64,000 nucleotides of DNA from Dactylorhiza incarnata. Its lineage: Eukaryota > Streptophyta > Magnoliopsida > Asparagales > Orchidaceae. Location: assembly GCA_033032865.1 (NCBI GenBank), contig JAWHQI010000065.1, positions 8,678,001 through 8,742,000 on the forward strand, read 5' to 3'. The notes below the pieces were generated by a model. It did no database searches, had not been told where the DNA came from, and saw nothing but the letters and a program-made list of their open reading frames with translations. Below are positions 22,218 through 33,603 of this stretch, in pieces (position 1 is the stretch's first letter; each line of letters opens with the position of its first letter). A program made the translations under genes and the position numbers.

Positions 22218-22448
22218 AAGATGTCATAACCCTATGCACTAAGTTAAATTGCACAGAAAGTATAATTGAATAAAAACAGCACAACCAGGCAGTAATAATT
22301 AAAGAGAGAATCAATGTTTATCCAAACACAAAAATATATATATATATAAACAAAGAAAAACAGCATGATTCCAGAGCAGCTCAGCTCATGCTTTATCCTT
22401 GCCTTTCTGTTTTCCAAAAATTCTTTCCACTGCCTCAGCTTTCTTCTT

Positions 22449-24826
22449 CTATTCAGATTCCATTCTCTCAAAGAATGCCTTTGGCTTAGGCCAATATCTA
22501 TCAGGAGCAGTCTCTTTAGATCCACCTGTCTTGAAATAAATTCTCCTTTCAATTGTCCTTTTCTTGAACTTATCCCATTCCTCATGACTGTAATGTTTAC
22601 TGACACTTTCATTTTGCTTACTAACAAGGTTGAAAGCTGTAAGAATGATATTTTTTGAAGTGAGACTCCAGATTTCTTGGAAATTTCTTGGAGGAGGCAC
22701 ATCATAGAATTCTCTGATCTTCTTGTGGGGATTAGACCTTTTTGCAGAAGGTTTATCACCAAAGATCTTCCTTTTCAAAGATTTTTCAGAAGATTCAGGA
22801 GCTTTGGAGCTTTCAAGCACTGGATCATCCCAGAACTCTTGGTAGGTGGAGCACTGGAAGAGGGAACATCTGACTCTTTATTCATAAAAGAGAATCCAAG
22901 CATACCTGCAACCTCCTTGAACAGCCAACTTGTAGATTCATGAGTGTACCAATTTACATCTACAACATTTTGTAATATGTTCTCCTTAAGCTCTTGCATC
23001 TTGGAAAATACATTTCCATCCAAATCATTCACTCTACCAGCACTTTCTTCTATTTTAGACACAATACTCTCCTCCCCCTTTATGACATCTTCATGTAGGA
23101 GGGTATAGAGTTTGGCCAGTTGTCTTTCAACATGATCATCCAGAAAAGTAAGCCCTTGATCATGAGAAGCTCTGAGAGCTGTTTGTGCAGAATTCAGATG
23201 AAGAACATCTTCACCAACCTGATGCAAGTTCTTTAGAGCATGCCCAACTGCCTTATTGGTGTGGTCCAATGTTTTTCCTGCTTTTATCATCCAGACTTCT
23301 TGATCACTCTTGAATTTGCCCATTTCATGTCTTATCTGAGCCATTTCCTGTCTCAAAGCACTATCAACTTTATCTATTTTCTGATAAACTGACTTTATGG
23401 ACTGATCAAAATGCTCTGTTTGAGCTTGCAGCAAAGTTGAAATTGACTTGAGCAAAGATGATTGAGAGTTCTCTCCAGTTTCAAAATCATCAGGAGAGAC
23501 TCTATCAGCTACAAAACTAGTAGACTGTGCTTACTTATCAAGCACAGTTGCTCTTGGAGATTGTCTCAAAATACTTTCTGGAGGGGGCAAGAGCAGCACA
23601 GGAGGGACTGCAGATTCACCCATAAATATGTCTTCCTGTTCTTTCTCCCCCTCAGTCAAAGACATCTTCTTAGCTGACTCCAACTGAGCACTAAAACTGC
23701 CCATCTCCATAGAATCTGATTTCTCAGAAGGAACAGATTCAGGATCTGCCAAGTCTTCACTATGTTCTGAATTATAAGCAAACTCTGCAGGGGATCTTCT
23801 GGAGACCTCTAACATAGAAGCTTCATCTTCAGCAGCAGATTTCCCTTGACCTTCCAGGTCAGGAACAGTATCAGGAACAGCAGGACTGACTGGATCAACA
23901 TACACTGGATCAGCATGAACTGGATCAATTTCACTGGGAGGAATTTCCTTTGAAGCAGCACTACTTTCAGCAATGTCTCTTGGGGTTGGAAGCTCCCCCT
24001 CAACATGTTCACTTCTGCCTTGATCAGGAGCTGTACTGGGTCCACTACCCCTTGAGGGTTGACCTTCTTCATGAGTCCTATTCTCATTCTGCACAGGGTC
24101 CTCATCACCACTAACAACAACCTTGACTCCACCCTTTGGAATGACCCTTTCCCATTTGGAGAAAATAGAGGAGTTGATTTTCTTAGTATGATGGATGGGT
24201 ATACCTCTTCCAAGATTGAAAAAAACTGGATTACCACCATTCAGCAACAAACTAATAATTCTTCCAAAATTTGGGGCATGAAAGCTGTCTTTAATTTTCT
24301 GAAAAAGAACTTCACCAAAATTAAAATTCTTTCTACAAATAATAGCTGTGTGAATCTTAAAGGCTTCTTCAGATAGGTAGTCATGTGAGCCTACCTTGCA
24401 CAATAAGACTTTTCCCAAAATATCACACAGAAGCTTACCTCCGTCATTCATGAATTTTCTTCTTATCTTTGAACCTTCATCAAGAATGCCACAGAATCTT
24501 TTGGCCTGGAGAAAATCTTCAGCAAACACTTCTTCTGATTCTACTTCAGGCATCCTCAAAATCCTGTTGATGTCACTAGCTTTCAAAACTATTTTACAAG
24601 ACCTGATGCTGCTCTTTATCTTCTTGCCTTGACTAGAGATTTTTGCATTTCTGAAGAACTCAAGAACAACTTGTTCGAGAATTTTAGCCGGCTCTTCCAA
24701 GACATAACTGAGCCCGGCGACATCAAGCATCAAGATAATGTTTCTGAACTCATCTGAAGCAGTTTGAAAGCGACCTTGCACCAGCTCTCCACCTGAATGC
24801 AGACCTCCAGCTGCTTTGGGCGCCAT
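22449..24826 (-). pseudogene. aORF of copia A (extra ORF after pol, unknown function)
   Basis: The ATG at 24826 opens a frame of 431 codons, stopped by TAA at 23533-23531. The same frame then continues to about 22850, and a frameshift leads to a last block ending at 22449, giving about 790 residues in all. The N-terminal 230 residues form a conserved domain (FFRNAKI...DINRILRMP, then KLLCDILGKVLLCKVGSHDY). These match the G aORF and resemble 'putative plant transposon protein' families. A Glu/Ser/Pro-rich linker follows, then a long coiled coil (23455 to about 22960) and a basic tail (KRKIFGDKPSAKRSNPHKK, 22762-22706) like a nuclear localisation signal. No membrane segment is seen, unlike the envelope-like ORF reported for SIRE1. 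The role is unknown; a nuclear dimeric protein fits the layout. Confidence 0.8.
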
Positions 24827-24889
24827 CGAGCTTGACGAAATCGGGGAAGAGAAACAGTGTTTTCTCGAGGGAGACGGAGAGACGGGAAG

Positions 24890-25115
24890 GATTTCACGGA
24901 AGAGTGCGTGGAATCACGTGTTCTCTTTGTTTTTATATATATATAAAATAAATTTAGGAGCGTACCTGATTTCACGGATGGCTCTTCGGATCCATTAAAT
25001 TGTATTTAATAATAAGGGTTCACGAGAGACGTGTCCGAGAAGAGAGATATTTTGACATGTGAGATCCCGTGAAACTTCATGAAATTTCTGGTTTATCCAG
25101 TGAAATCCCGTTTAA
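24890..25115. promoter_or_regulatory. TTTCACG repeat array and TATA stretch upstream of the aORF in A
   Basis: Between pol and the aORF there are repeated TTTCACG and CGTGAAA half-sites (about 24893, 24912, 24971, 25018, 25068, 25102 and 25118). A TATATATAAAA-like stretch on the minus strand (about 24930-24951) lies between them and the ATG. TTCACGAGA at 25020-25028 also occurs in the A LTR U3 (21770-21778). This could be an internal promoter for the aORF. Confidence 0.45.
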
Positions 25116-25127
25116 TTTCGTGAAATT

Positions 25128-28100
25128 CTAATATTCTTGTCCTCGTGATTCCTTGTTAAGCATTCCAAGTTCCATTTTGAAGAAATTGAACTTGGTCTCG
25201 TCCAGAGGCTTCGTAAGAATATCTGCAATTTGTTTGTCAGTATTAACATATAACAAATTAATATCCTTACTCTCAACATGTTCCCGGATGAACTGGTAGC
25301 GATGCTCGATGTGCTTCGTTCTGCTGTGAGAGACTGGATTATTTGCTATGGCAATAGCACTTGAGGAGTCACAGAACATGGGGATTTCTGTGAGCTTTAA
25401 ATTATAGTCCTCAAGCTGATTCTTTATCCACAAAAGTTGTGCACAGCAACTGCCGGCAGAGATATACTCTGATTCAGCAGTTGATATTGCAACACAATTT
25501 TGCTTCTTGCTACTCCATGACACAAGCCTTTTTCTCAAGAATTGGCAAGTTTCTGAAGTACTCTTTCTATCATCTTTGCTACCTGCAAAATCAGCATCTG
25601 AAAAACCAATTAGTTCAAAATCATTGCTTCTCGGGTACCATAAGCCGAGATTTGGTGTACCCTTAAGGTATCTCAAAATCCTCTTTGCAGCGGCATAATG
25701 AGATTCCTTACAGTTCACCTGATACCTGGCACAAACACATGTTGAAAACATTATATCGGGCCTACTGGCAGTAAGGTAGAGCAAGGACCCAATTATGCTT
25801 CTGTACTTGGTTTCATCAAAAGGTTTCCCTTTCTCATCCTTGTCCAGAGATATACTTGAGCCCATTGGAGTCCTCATAGAGGTTGCACTCTCCATTCCAA
25901 ATTTCTTGAGGAGCTCTTTGGTGAACTTCGTCTGAGAGATGAAAATTCCATCTTCAGATTGGTGCACCTGGAGTCCTAAGAAATATTTCAGCTCTCCCAT
26001 GCTGCTTATTTTAAACTTACCTTGCATCAATTTAGAAAACTTTTTGCAAAGTTTGTCATCTGTAGAACCAAATATAATATCATCGACATAGATTTGCACT
26101 AGCAAAATCTCGCCTTTTACTTCCCTAAGAAACAATGTCTTATCTATTGTTCCTCTTGTGAATTTATTCTCAAGAAGGAACCTAGACAATGTCTCATACC
26201 AGGCTCGGGGTGCCTATTTGAGACCATACAAAGCTTTATGTAAATAATATACATGATCAGGAAAGTTAGAATCTACAAAACCTGGAAGCTGAGCTACATA
26301 TACTTCCTCTTTAAGATCTCCATTCAGGAAGGCTGACTTCACATCCATCTGGAAAACCTTAAAGCCCTTATATGCAGCATATGCCAGAAATAATCTGATG
26401 GCTTCAAGTCTTGCTACTGGTGCAAAGGTCTGATCAAAATCAATCCCTTCTTGCCTGTATCCTTGTGCAACCAGTCTTGCTTTGTTCTTTGTAATGATGC
26501 CCTTTTCATCAAGCTTGTTCCGGTAGACCCATTTTGTTCCAATTACATTTTGTCTTTTGGGTCTTGGTACTAACTCCCAAACTTTACATCTCTTGAATTG
26601 GTTGAGCTCTTCTTGCATAGCAAGGATCCAAGATGGATCGGTGTTTGCTTCTTCAAACTTCTTCGGCTCAATCTGTGAAAGAAAACTTAAATGTAAGACT
26701 TCGTTAGTTGTACCTCTTCTCGTTAGAACTTTGCTTGAAGGATCTCCGATAATATGATCAGCTGGATGATCTCTTGAATATCTGACTCCCAAGTTGTTTG
26801 CATTTTCAGGAGCAACTTGAGGTTCAGCCACCTCTGGAATATCTTCTTCTTCATGAACTTCTTGTTCATCTTCAGAGTGATCTGAGATCTCTTCTGCCAA
26901 CTTTGGAGCATCATCTGTGGTTTTTACTCCATCTTGCATAGAGAGTTCCCTTAGCTTTTCACCTGCATTTTCAATGAACACACTAGACGAGTTGCTATGC
27001 AGCAGGCTCGTCTCATCAAATACAACATGGACTGTTTCCTCTACCACCAGAGTTTTCTTATTGAAAATTCTATATGCCTTACTATGGCTACTATATCCTA
27101 CGAAAATACCTTCAAAACATTTTTCACTAAACTTTGCTGTAGGATGCTTCCCATTGTTAAGTACATAGCATTTACTGCCAAAAAATCTAAAATATGAAAT
27201 CTTTGGTTTTCTGCCCTTTAGAATCTCATATGGGGTCTTACGATGGTTCTTATTGATGAGTGCTCTGTTTTGCACATGGCAAGCTGTGTTGATAGCTTCT
27301 GCCCAGAAATATTCTGGAAGAGCAGAATCACTCAACATGGACCTGCCAGCTTCTATGAGGGTTCTATTCTTTCTCTCGGCTACTCCATTTTGCTGTGGAG
27401 TACGAGGAGAGGAAAACTCATGGGAGATACCTTGACTTTCACAAAACTCTGTCATGGCCCCAGACTGAAATTCTGTTCCATGGTCACTTCTAATTTTGAC
27501 CACTGAACAGTCAAGTTCATTCTGAATAAGCTTGACAAAATTAGTGAATATGCCGAAGGTTTCTGACTTAAGTTTTAGAAAGAACACCCATGCAAACCAG
27601 GAATAATCATCAACAATAACCAAGGTGTAAGTTTTCCCACCTAAGCTTCTAACTGACATTGGACCAAACAAATCCATATGCAACAGATGAAGACATCTGG
27701 TAGAATTATTGCCAATTATGCTCTTAAAGCTAGCCTTTGTTTGCTTACCCATTTGGCAAGCATGGCAAGGGTTTTCTTTAATGCATTTGACTTTGGGGGC
27801 ATCCCTTACCAAGTTGTGAGAAAATAACATAAATATAGTTTTGAAATTAATATGTGCTAATCTCTTGTGCCATTGGTCACAAAGAGATGCACTATCTTTG
27901 GCAACAAAACACACTGGGGTAGAAGACTGTAAACATATAAAATCTAAACAGTAAATACCACTACTCCTAGAGCCTGTTAAAATAGTTTCCGCAGACACGG
28001 ACATCTTTATCAGGCATCTATCTCTAAAGAACTCAACGGTATAGCCTTTGTCACACAGTTGGCTTATGCTAATCAGATTGTATTTTAATCCTTTCACATG

Positions 28101-28307
28101 AGCTACACGTGTGAAAACGACTGAGCCGTTGGTTATTGAACCATAACCAATAATAATACCTCGTTCAGATCCGCCAAACTTTACTTTAGGCCCGTTCTCA
28201 ACTGGAACATAATCCTGAAGTAATCTTCTTTTCCTGGTCATATGCCGAGAGCAACCACTGTCCAAATACCAGATGGGAATTTCGTTGGCCTTTGGACATT
28301 CCTGCAA
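25128..28307 (-). pseudogene. pol: pol of copia A (one nonsense codon)
   Basis: Protease, integrase, RT and RNase H are in one frame, the same frame as gag. Protease [12 protein letters not shown] is at 28273-28238 and the GAG-pre-integrase zinc region at 27860-27745. The integrase triad is complete: HMDLFGP near 27680, RSDHGTEF near 27490 and VAERKNRTL near 27380. RT has [11 protein letters not shown] near 26345 and YVDDIIFG near 26090, and RNase H has its acidic residues (DADFAG, STAESEY, CDSSSA). Only one break is seen: TAG at 26213-26211 where the family has Gln (GLK-stop-APRAWYE), a C-to-T change. The stop is at 25128. About 1060 codons is the usual copia pol length. Confidence 0.93.
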
Positions 28308-28313
28308 ACATGA

Positions 28314-30572
28314 TCAATACCCCTTAGGAACCCAAACATTTTTGGGCCCTTGGTTCCTTGTTAGTGGAACACCACTTGGAACATTAACTTTGCAAGTGGT
28401 CGGTCTTGCACTGTTAACTCGTGGAGTTCTTGGCACAGTATGATTGAACCAACAATCTATGGAGAAATGACCAATTTTGCCATAGCACCAGCATTCAAAT
28501 CTATTGTATCTCCTCTTTGTGTTCTGCTGAGCCTTTTGAACGGGTGGCTTTGCAGGAGGAGCAACCTTGGAGGTAGAAGCCTCGTTGGTGCAACATACAT
28601 AATTCTTAGGCACAATAGGCTTGACCTGCGGTGCCTTCTTAGCATTTGATCCATGAACGAATGGTCCATGATGCTTCAATTGAATTTCCTCATAAGGTGC
28701 CTTGAGGGAGCTAGATCCAAAGTTTCTGGGTCTGGTCCACACTGAGTTCACCTTGGCAGGCTCAACATGGGTTGGTCTGCTGAAGTGACCATACATGCTC
28801 TCAAAATCATAGGTGTTCGTAGGAAAAATCACCTTCTTGAAATTTGGAGCACACTGTGGACCTTTACCCTTTGCTTTAGCAGCTCTTCTTTTGGCTGACT
28901 TACTTAGGCTCTTTTCGGCAACATGGCCCAAACCACTACTACCAGAACCAGCAGTGAAAGTGTCTATGATAGGCAAAACTGTCTTGGGCTTAGAGAAGTT
29001 CATTGTGATCTTCTTTTCTTCCTCAAGCTGTTTCATCAAATCATTGATAATTTCACTCTTCTGAATGCCTGCTGAAGTGGCCTCGGAGAGAGAAATCTTC
29101 AAGGATAAGATTTCTTCCCTGAGTAGGTTAGATTCTTCAATCTCCTTTCTCAGGTTTGATTCTTGACCCTTTAGGGATTGAATCTCCTTTGATTGAGTTT
29201 TAACAAGCTTTCGACACTTATTAAACCCCTTCAACATTTCCTCATACTTAGCAGTCAATTCATAATCCTCTTCCGAATAGTAGCTTTCATTAGCATCAGA
29301 TGTCGTTTCTGAACATGAAAGAGGTGTAGAAGATAATACCTGACCGGTGAAAGGAACAATATATTTGTCATCATCTGACATGGCCATTAGTCCAAAGAAT
29401 GCCTCTTCATCTGAGTTAGACTCATTTGAGTCACTATCACTCAGAGTCTTGGACTTCTTGGCAACAAAACTCTTCTCCTCTTTCTTCTTTCCTTTGAAGG
29501 ACTTCTTTTCTTCTTTTCTTGAAGATTCCTTCTTCTTGTGTGGGCAATCAGCTGTCATGTGCCCTGACTTTTTACAACAATAACAAAAGGGTTCAGTATA
29601 ATCATGTTTGTTCGGTTTAGAACCATACCTGTCGTTTCTGTCACGGTGTGATCTCCTGTGATCTCTTGAGGAAGATGAGCCTTTTCTCGTTTGTCTCCTC
29701 TTGTTAAGTAACTTTTTGAATTGCTTGGAGAGGAGGGAGAATTCTCCTTCAGATAGTTCTGATTCTTCAGAAGTGTTTTCAGCTTTATCCTCAGAAGATT
29801 CATCCCTCACAGGGGATAGGGCCCTACTTCTCCGGGAGCTTTCAGCCTTTAGAGCAATGGGCTTTTCCTTGCCAGAGCTCCTACTGCTTTCCTCTTCTGA
29901 CTTCCTGATATTCAACTTCAGCTCATGGGAAAGCAGCTTCCCATATAGAATCTGTGGCTCCGTAGTAGCCAACTTACCATACTCTCTGATAGCTATCACT
30001 TTGGGGTCCCATTCCTTAGACAGGGATCTAAGGAATTTATCGTTTAGTTCACCCGTGGTGAATTCCCTTCCATAGTTTCTCAAACTGTTTACAATCTTGA
30101 AGAATTTCTCGTAGGTGTCAGAAATTGTGTCTTTGCCTTGTTGCTTGAAGGCTTCATATTCTTGGTTCAGCAAAGACTTCCTGTCATCTCGAACTTCTTC
30201 AGTACCTTCCATCAAAACCACAATAGAATCCCACATTTCTTTTGCAGACTTGCAGTGAATCAGATTTTGTAGCATAGAATCATCAACTGCACCTGCTATG
30301 ATGTGCTTTGCTTTCTTATCTAGAGTGACAAGTGCAATTTCATCCTTTGTCATATCCATTAGTTTCTTTGGTACCTTTTTGGTGGGATCAATGTTAGAAG
30401 CAACTGTAGGAATGACGGGACCTTCTTTAACTATCTGGGAGATACGGGGATCATTTGCTTCCATATAGAAAATAACTCTTTCTTTCCACATTGGGAAGTT
30501 CTCCTTAGTGCAAACTGGGAGCTTGGAGGAAAACCTTTCCATGCCTCTGTCCATAGAGAGAGATCTTGACAA
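28314..30572 (-). CDS. gag: gag of copia A, intact
   Basis: The capsid polyprotein is open for 752 residues from the ATG at 30572 (MSRSLSMDRGMERFSSKLP) to TGA at 28316-28314. The UBN2-type gag domain covers about residues 15-225. A Ser/Arg/Glu-rich linker follows, then the first zinc knuckle CYCCKKSGHMTADC (about 330-343). After that come a Lys-rich stretch, a coiled coil (about 425-530) and a second knuckle-like site near residue 697 (CWCYGKIGHFSIDC), which lacks a proper C-X2-C. The end GPKNVWVPKGY is the usual gag/pol boundary. Pol follows in the same frame after the stop, so readthrough or splicing would be needed. It is long for a copia gag but in line with SIRE-type elements. Confidence 0.92.
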   Translation of the reverse strand: MSRSLSMDRGMERFSSKLPVCTKENFPMWKERVIFYMEANDPRISQIVKEGPVIPTVASNIDPTKKVPKKLMDMTKDEIALVTLDKKAKHIIAGAVDDSMLQNLIHCKSAKEMWDSIVVLMEGTEEVRDDRKSLLNQEYEAFKQQGKDTISDTYEKFFKIVNSLRNYGREFTTGELNDKFLRSLSKEWDPKVIAIREYGKLATTEPQILYGKLLSHELKLNIRKSEEESSRSSGKEKPIALKAESSRRSRALSPVRDESSEDKAENTSEESELSEGEFSLLSKQFKKLLNKRRQTRKGSSSSRDHRRSHRDRNDRYGSKPNKHDYTEPFCYCCKKSGHMTADCPHKKKESSRKEEKKSFKGKKKEEKSFVAKKSKTLSDSDSNESNSDEEAFFGLMAMSDDDKYIVPFTGQVLSSTPLSCSETTSDANESYYSEEDYELTAKYEEMLKGFNKCRKLVKTQSKEIQSLKGQESNLRKEIEESNLLREEILSLKISLSEATSAGIQKSEIINDLMKQLEEEKKITMNFSKPKTVLPIIDTFTAGSGSSGLGHVAEKSLSKSAKRRAAKAKGKGPQCAPNFKKVIFPTNTYDFESMYGHFSRPTHVEPAKVNSVWTRPRNFGSSSLKAPYEEIQLKHHGPFVHGSNAKKAPQVKPIVPKNYVCCTNEASTSKVAPPAKPPVQKAQQNTKRRYNRFECWCYGKIGHFSIDCWFNHTVPRTPRVNSARPTTCKVNVPSGVPLTRNQGPKNVWVPKGY

Positions 30573-30618
30573 CGAAGAGGGATCTTTAATCTAGTTGTTA
30601 ACCTCTTAAAGATAACCT

Positions 30619-30631
30619 GGCTCTGATACCA
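30619..30631 (-). other. Primer binding site of A
   Basis: The minus strand reads TGGTATCAGAGCC two bases inside the 5' LTR (tRNA-Met type). Confidence 0.92.
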
Positions 30632-31343
30632 ATTGAAAGAAATCGTTGTCTACCTAAATCACCTAAAGGGGGGGTGAATAGGTGATCTCTACTGCTATTG
30701 CGGAATAAAAATTAAGTGCACACACAACAAGAGAAATCACAGCACAGAGACACAAGATTTATAGAGGTTCCCCAAGGTGGGTACTCCTCTCTCCCGCTTC
30801 GCCTATCTAGCACTTTGGGCTAGCGTCGGCAACTTCGCCAAAACTCGGATTTATCAACAAATCCTACACTCGGAGACAACGGCTCCTACAAACTCGGAGA
30901 ACAACTCCTACAACTCGGAGTAAATAACTCCTACAAAATAACTCGGAGAAAAAATCTCCTACAGGAATCAAATAGAGTTTGAAATAAAATACTTCTATTA
31001 AATCTCAACAGAGATTAACTTCAGATCTTAGAAAAACTGAGTCTTCTTCTTCCTTGAGAACGAAAGCTTGGATCTTCAAAGATTTGGAAGAGAGAAAACT
31101 CGGCAAACCTGATCTGAATAGGTCTTTTGATTTTCTTGAAAAGATCTTCAAAAATATGGAGCAGCAAATAAATCAAAAGCCTTCTTATCTGAGAAATCTC
31201 TAACAGCACTGAAGAACGAGTCTTAAGGGCGCAGAAGTTAGATCTCAGAAGAACTTGTTCAGCGAGCAAGGAGGAAGACGGCTGGGTTCTTCTCTTTCTA
31301 TCGGGTTGAATAATGATTGTTGTTTGCCCTAAAGATAAAAGAC

Positions 31344-31351
31344 TATTTATA
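31344..31351 (-). promoter_or_regulatory. TATA box of the A 5' LTR
   Basis: The minus strand reads TATAAATA, about 115 bases downstream of the U3 dyad array in element sense. It is the likely core promoter of A. Confidence 0.6.
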
Positions 31352-31465
31352 AGAAGAACTCCAACGGCTAGAGCGACAGACAAGGAATGATCGACACGTG
31401 TGCTGCACATGGCGGCCAACCCTAATTTTCAAAAACGAAACATATTTTTGAAATCCGTCTGTCCG

Positions 31466-31795
31466 TCATTCGTCGAGACTTCACATGAACACTCGACGAA
31501 TTGACTTAGCAATAAAAAGACTGATCAAAGGCTTGAAAACCATCTCTGTTTTCATTCGTCGGAATTCGTCGGGAGTTCTCGAGAACTATCGACGAATTGA
31601 CTTAGCCGCACAAATTCCTTCACAAAGCTGCCTTTTTTACTTCTGTCAGCATTCGTCGATATTCGTCGGGAGTTCACGAGAACATTCGACGAATGGACTT
31701 GGCCGTAGAACTTTCTTATTCAAACTGGAAATTTGGCTTCTGTTAGGATTCGTCGGGAGTCATCGGGACTTCACGTGACATCTCGAAGAATTGAC
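31466..31795. promoter_or_regulatory. TTCGTCG dyad array in the U3 of A
   Basis: Four inverted pairs of ATTCGTCGA or ATTCGTCGG with TCGACGAAT, or near variants, enclose longer spacers (16 or more bases). Those spacers contain smaller palindromes, such as GAGTTCTCGAGAAC near 31572. The half-site is related to that of E and G; the spacing is not. Confidence 0.6.
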
Positions 31796-32104
31796 TTAGC
31801 AAAAATTCCTTTTCTTCTGAAAACCTGCTCCATTCCTCAAACTTGAAAGCCTTCAGTTGTGAGAATATGAAGTGCACCCCAAAAGAGAGATTACACATGG
31901 ACCAACACTTTGTTCTATACAATGAGGGATTACATTGTCTAGGACTGTGTTTGGTGATCCATTGCAACCTGACTTTGGTGTGCACTTAGCATTATGACCT
32001 GTCACAACACATCTAAAGAGAGTTCATCAAATACATACTCAATTCAATTTAGTTCACTAGGGGACACCTTCAAATCCAGGTGATTGTGGATACAATACCC
32101 AACA

Positions 32105-33104
32105 GGTACTTCTGGCTGACCCTGAGCAAGGACGCAGTGGAGTTTGCCAAGAGATGCCAGAAATGCCAGTTGTTCGCCCCACTTCAACTTTTGCCGTCTC
32201 ATAAGCTAAGGAGCATCACGACACCATGGCCCTTCGCCATATGGGGGATGGATCTGGTAGGACCTTTCCCCAGGCAGGTGGGCAAAGAAGGTTTCTCCTG
32301 GTCATGATCGATTACTTCTCGAAGTGGTTGGAGGTTAAGGATTTGGCCAAGGTCACCTCCCAGGTAATCCGCAACTTTGTGTGGGGGGAGATCATCTGCC
32401 GACATGGGCTCCCTCAAGCCATAGTCATAGATAATGGTCCACAATTCGCTAGTGAAGAGTTCATCAGCTTCTGTAGCCAGTTGGGAATAGACCTCAGGTT
32501 CACATCCGTCCATCATCCCAGGAGAAACGGGAAGGTGGAGGCGGCGAACAAGATCATTGTGAACCTGCTCAAAAAGAAGGTAGTGAACTTGAAGGGGAAT
32601 TGGGTGGAGCAACTCCCTTTGGTCCTGTGGTCTCTAAGGACTACGCCCAACACCGCCACGGGGGTGACCCCCTTCAACCTCTCTCATGGTTGTGAGGCTG
32701 TTATTCACGTAGAGTTTGAAGTCAAGTCACCGCGGGTAAGGGTCGTCGAAGGAGGTGGTGAAGAATGGAGAGCAGGGAATGAGGAGGAGTTGTGACTCTC
32801 CTTAGATTTGATTGAGGAGGTTTGAGACCTTGCCTTCATTCGACAAGAAGAAGACAAGCGACGGATGGCCAAGTATTTTGACAAGCATGTCAGGATCAAG
32901 CAATTCGAGAAGAGGGACCTCGTGTTAAAAAAGGTCGACGCGGCCGGAAGCTCAGCCGCGGTAGGGAAGCTCAATCCCAATTGGGAGGGCCCCTATGTCA
33001 TTGAAGAATCCTTAAAGTCGGGAGGATATCGCCTCCAGAATGTGGAAGGCGAGTACATCGATCACATGTGGAGTGGTGATGACTTGAAGCGTTTCTACCC
33101 TTAA
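32105..33104 (+). pseudogene. pol: gypsy C pol: integrase
   Basis: The zinc region continues directly after A (YFWLTLSKDAVEFAKRCQKCQ). The integrase core has all three acidic residues: WGMDLVGPFP (near 32246-32276), DNGPQF (near 32430-32447) and KVEAAN (near 32530-32550). A frameshift near 32290 and stops at 32793 and 32822 break it. The C-terminal block (32865-33104) contains PNWEGPYVI, the GPY/F module, and ends YP-stop at 33102-33104. The TTPWPFAIWGMDLVGP context is typical of Tat-lineage plant gypsy elements. Confidence 0.9.
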
Positions 33105-33197
33105 ATTCATATAATGAAAATGCTTATTCTTTAAACTTCGTCTTCCTTTATATATGGTATAATAGCTTGCGAGATGGTGATGAAAATTTTCAAGGTG

Positions 33198-33603
33198 ATT
33201 GGCCCCGAGCAGACCCGCTGACTAGGCTCTCACCTAGATGGCAGGGTCGTAGGCTCACTCGGTGGCAGTTCAAAAAGCAGTTAGCCCCGAGCAGACCCGC
33301 TGACCAGGCTCTCACCTAGTTAGCAGGGTCGTCGGCTTACTAGGTGGCAGGTTCCAAAGGCAGTTAGCCCCGAGCAGACCCGCTGATCAGGCTCTCACCT
33401 AGCTAGCAGGGTCGTAGACTCACTCGGTGGTAGGTTCCAAAGGCAGTTAGCCCCGAGCAGACCACATGACTAGGCTCTCACCTAGCTGGCAGGGTCGTAG
33501 GCTCACTCGGTGGCAGATTCCAAAGGCAATTAGCCCCGAGCAGACCCGCTGAACAGGCTCTCACTTAGATGGCAGGGTCGTAGGCTCACTCGATGGCAGG
33601 TTC
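33198..33603 (+). repeat. 83-bp tandem array of gypsy C, part 1
   Basis: About five copies; the core GTTAGCCCCGAGCAGACC recurs every 83 bases (TTAGCC at 33281, 33364, 33447, 33530). It begins about 90 bases after the integrase stop and is cut by F at 33603. Confidence 0.95.

Larger units (their letters stand above)
20732..32104 (-). mobile_element. Copia element A (SIRE-like with aORF), nearly intact (11373 bp)
   Basis: In minus orientation A has a 5' LTR (30634-32104), primer site, gag (30572-28314), pol (28307-25128, one nonsense codon), spacer with repeats, aORF (24826-22449, two breaks), a purine tract and a 3' LTR (20732-22202). The target duplication GGTAC lies at 20727-20731 and 32105-32109. 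The long LTRs, YVDDIIFGST and an extra ORF after RNase H place it near the SIRE/Maximus lineage. It is the youngest-looking complete element here. Confidence 0.97.
30634..32104 (-). repeat. 5' LTR of copia A (1471 bp)
   Basis: It runs TG (30634) to CA (32104) and in element sense begins TGTTGGGTATTG and ends CGATTTCTTTCA. It has the same features as the 3' LTR: dyad array at about 31466-31795, TATA at 31344-31351, GGAG/CTCC hairpins at about 30865-30962, and a seven-base C-run on the minus strand near 30667-30673. Confidence 0.95.

Noticed and set aside
32199..32612. 137-codon minus-strand frame
   Set aside because: It is antisense to the gypsy C integrase, whose motifs are clear on the plus strand.
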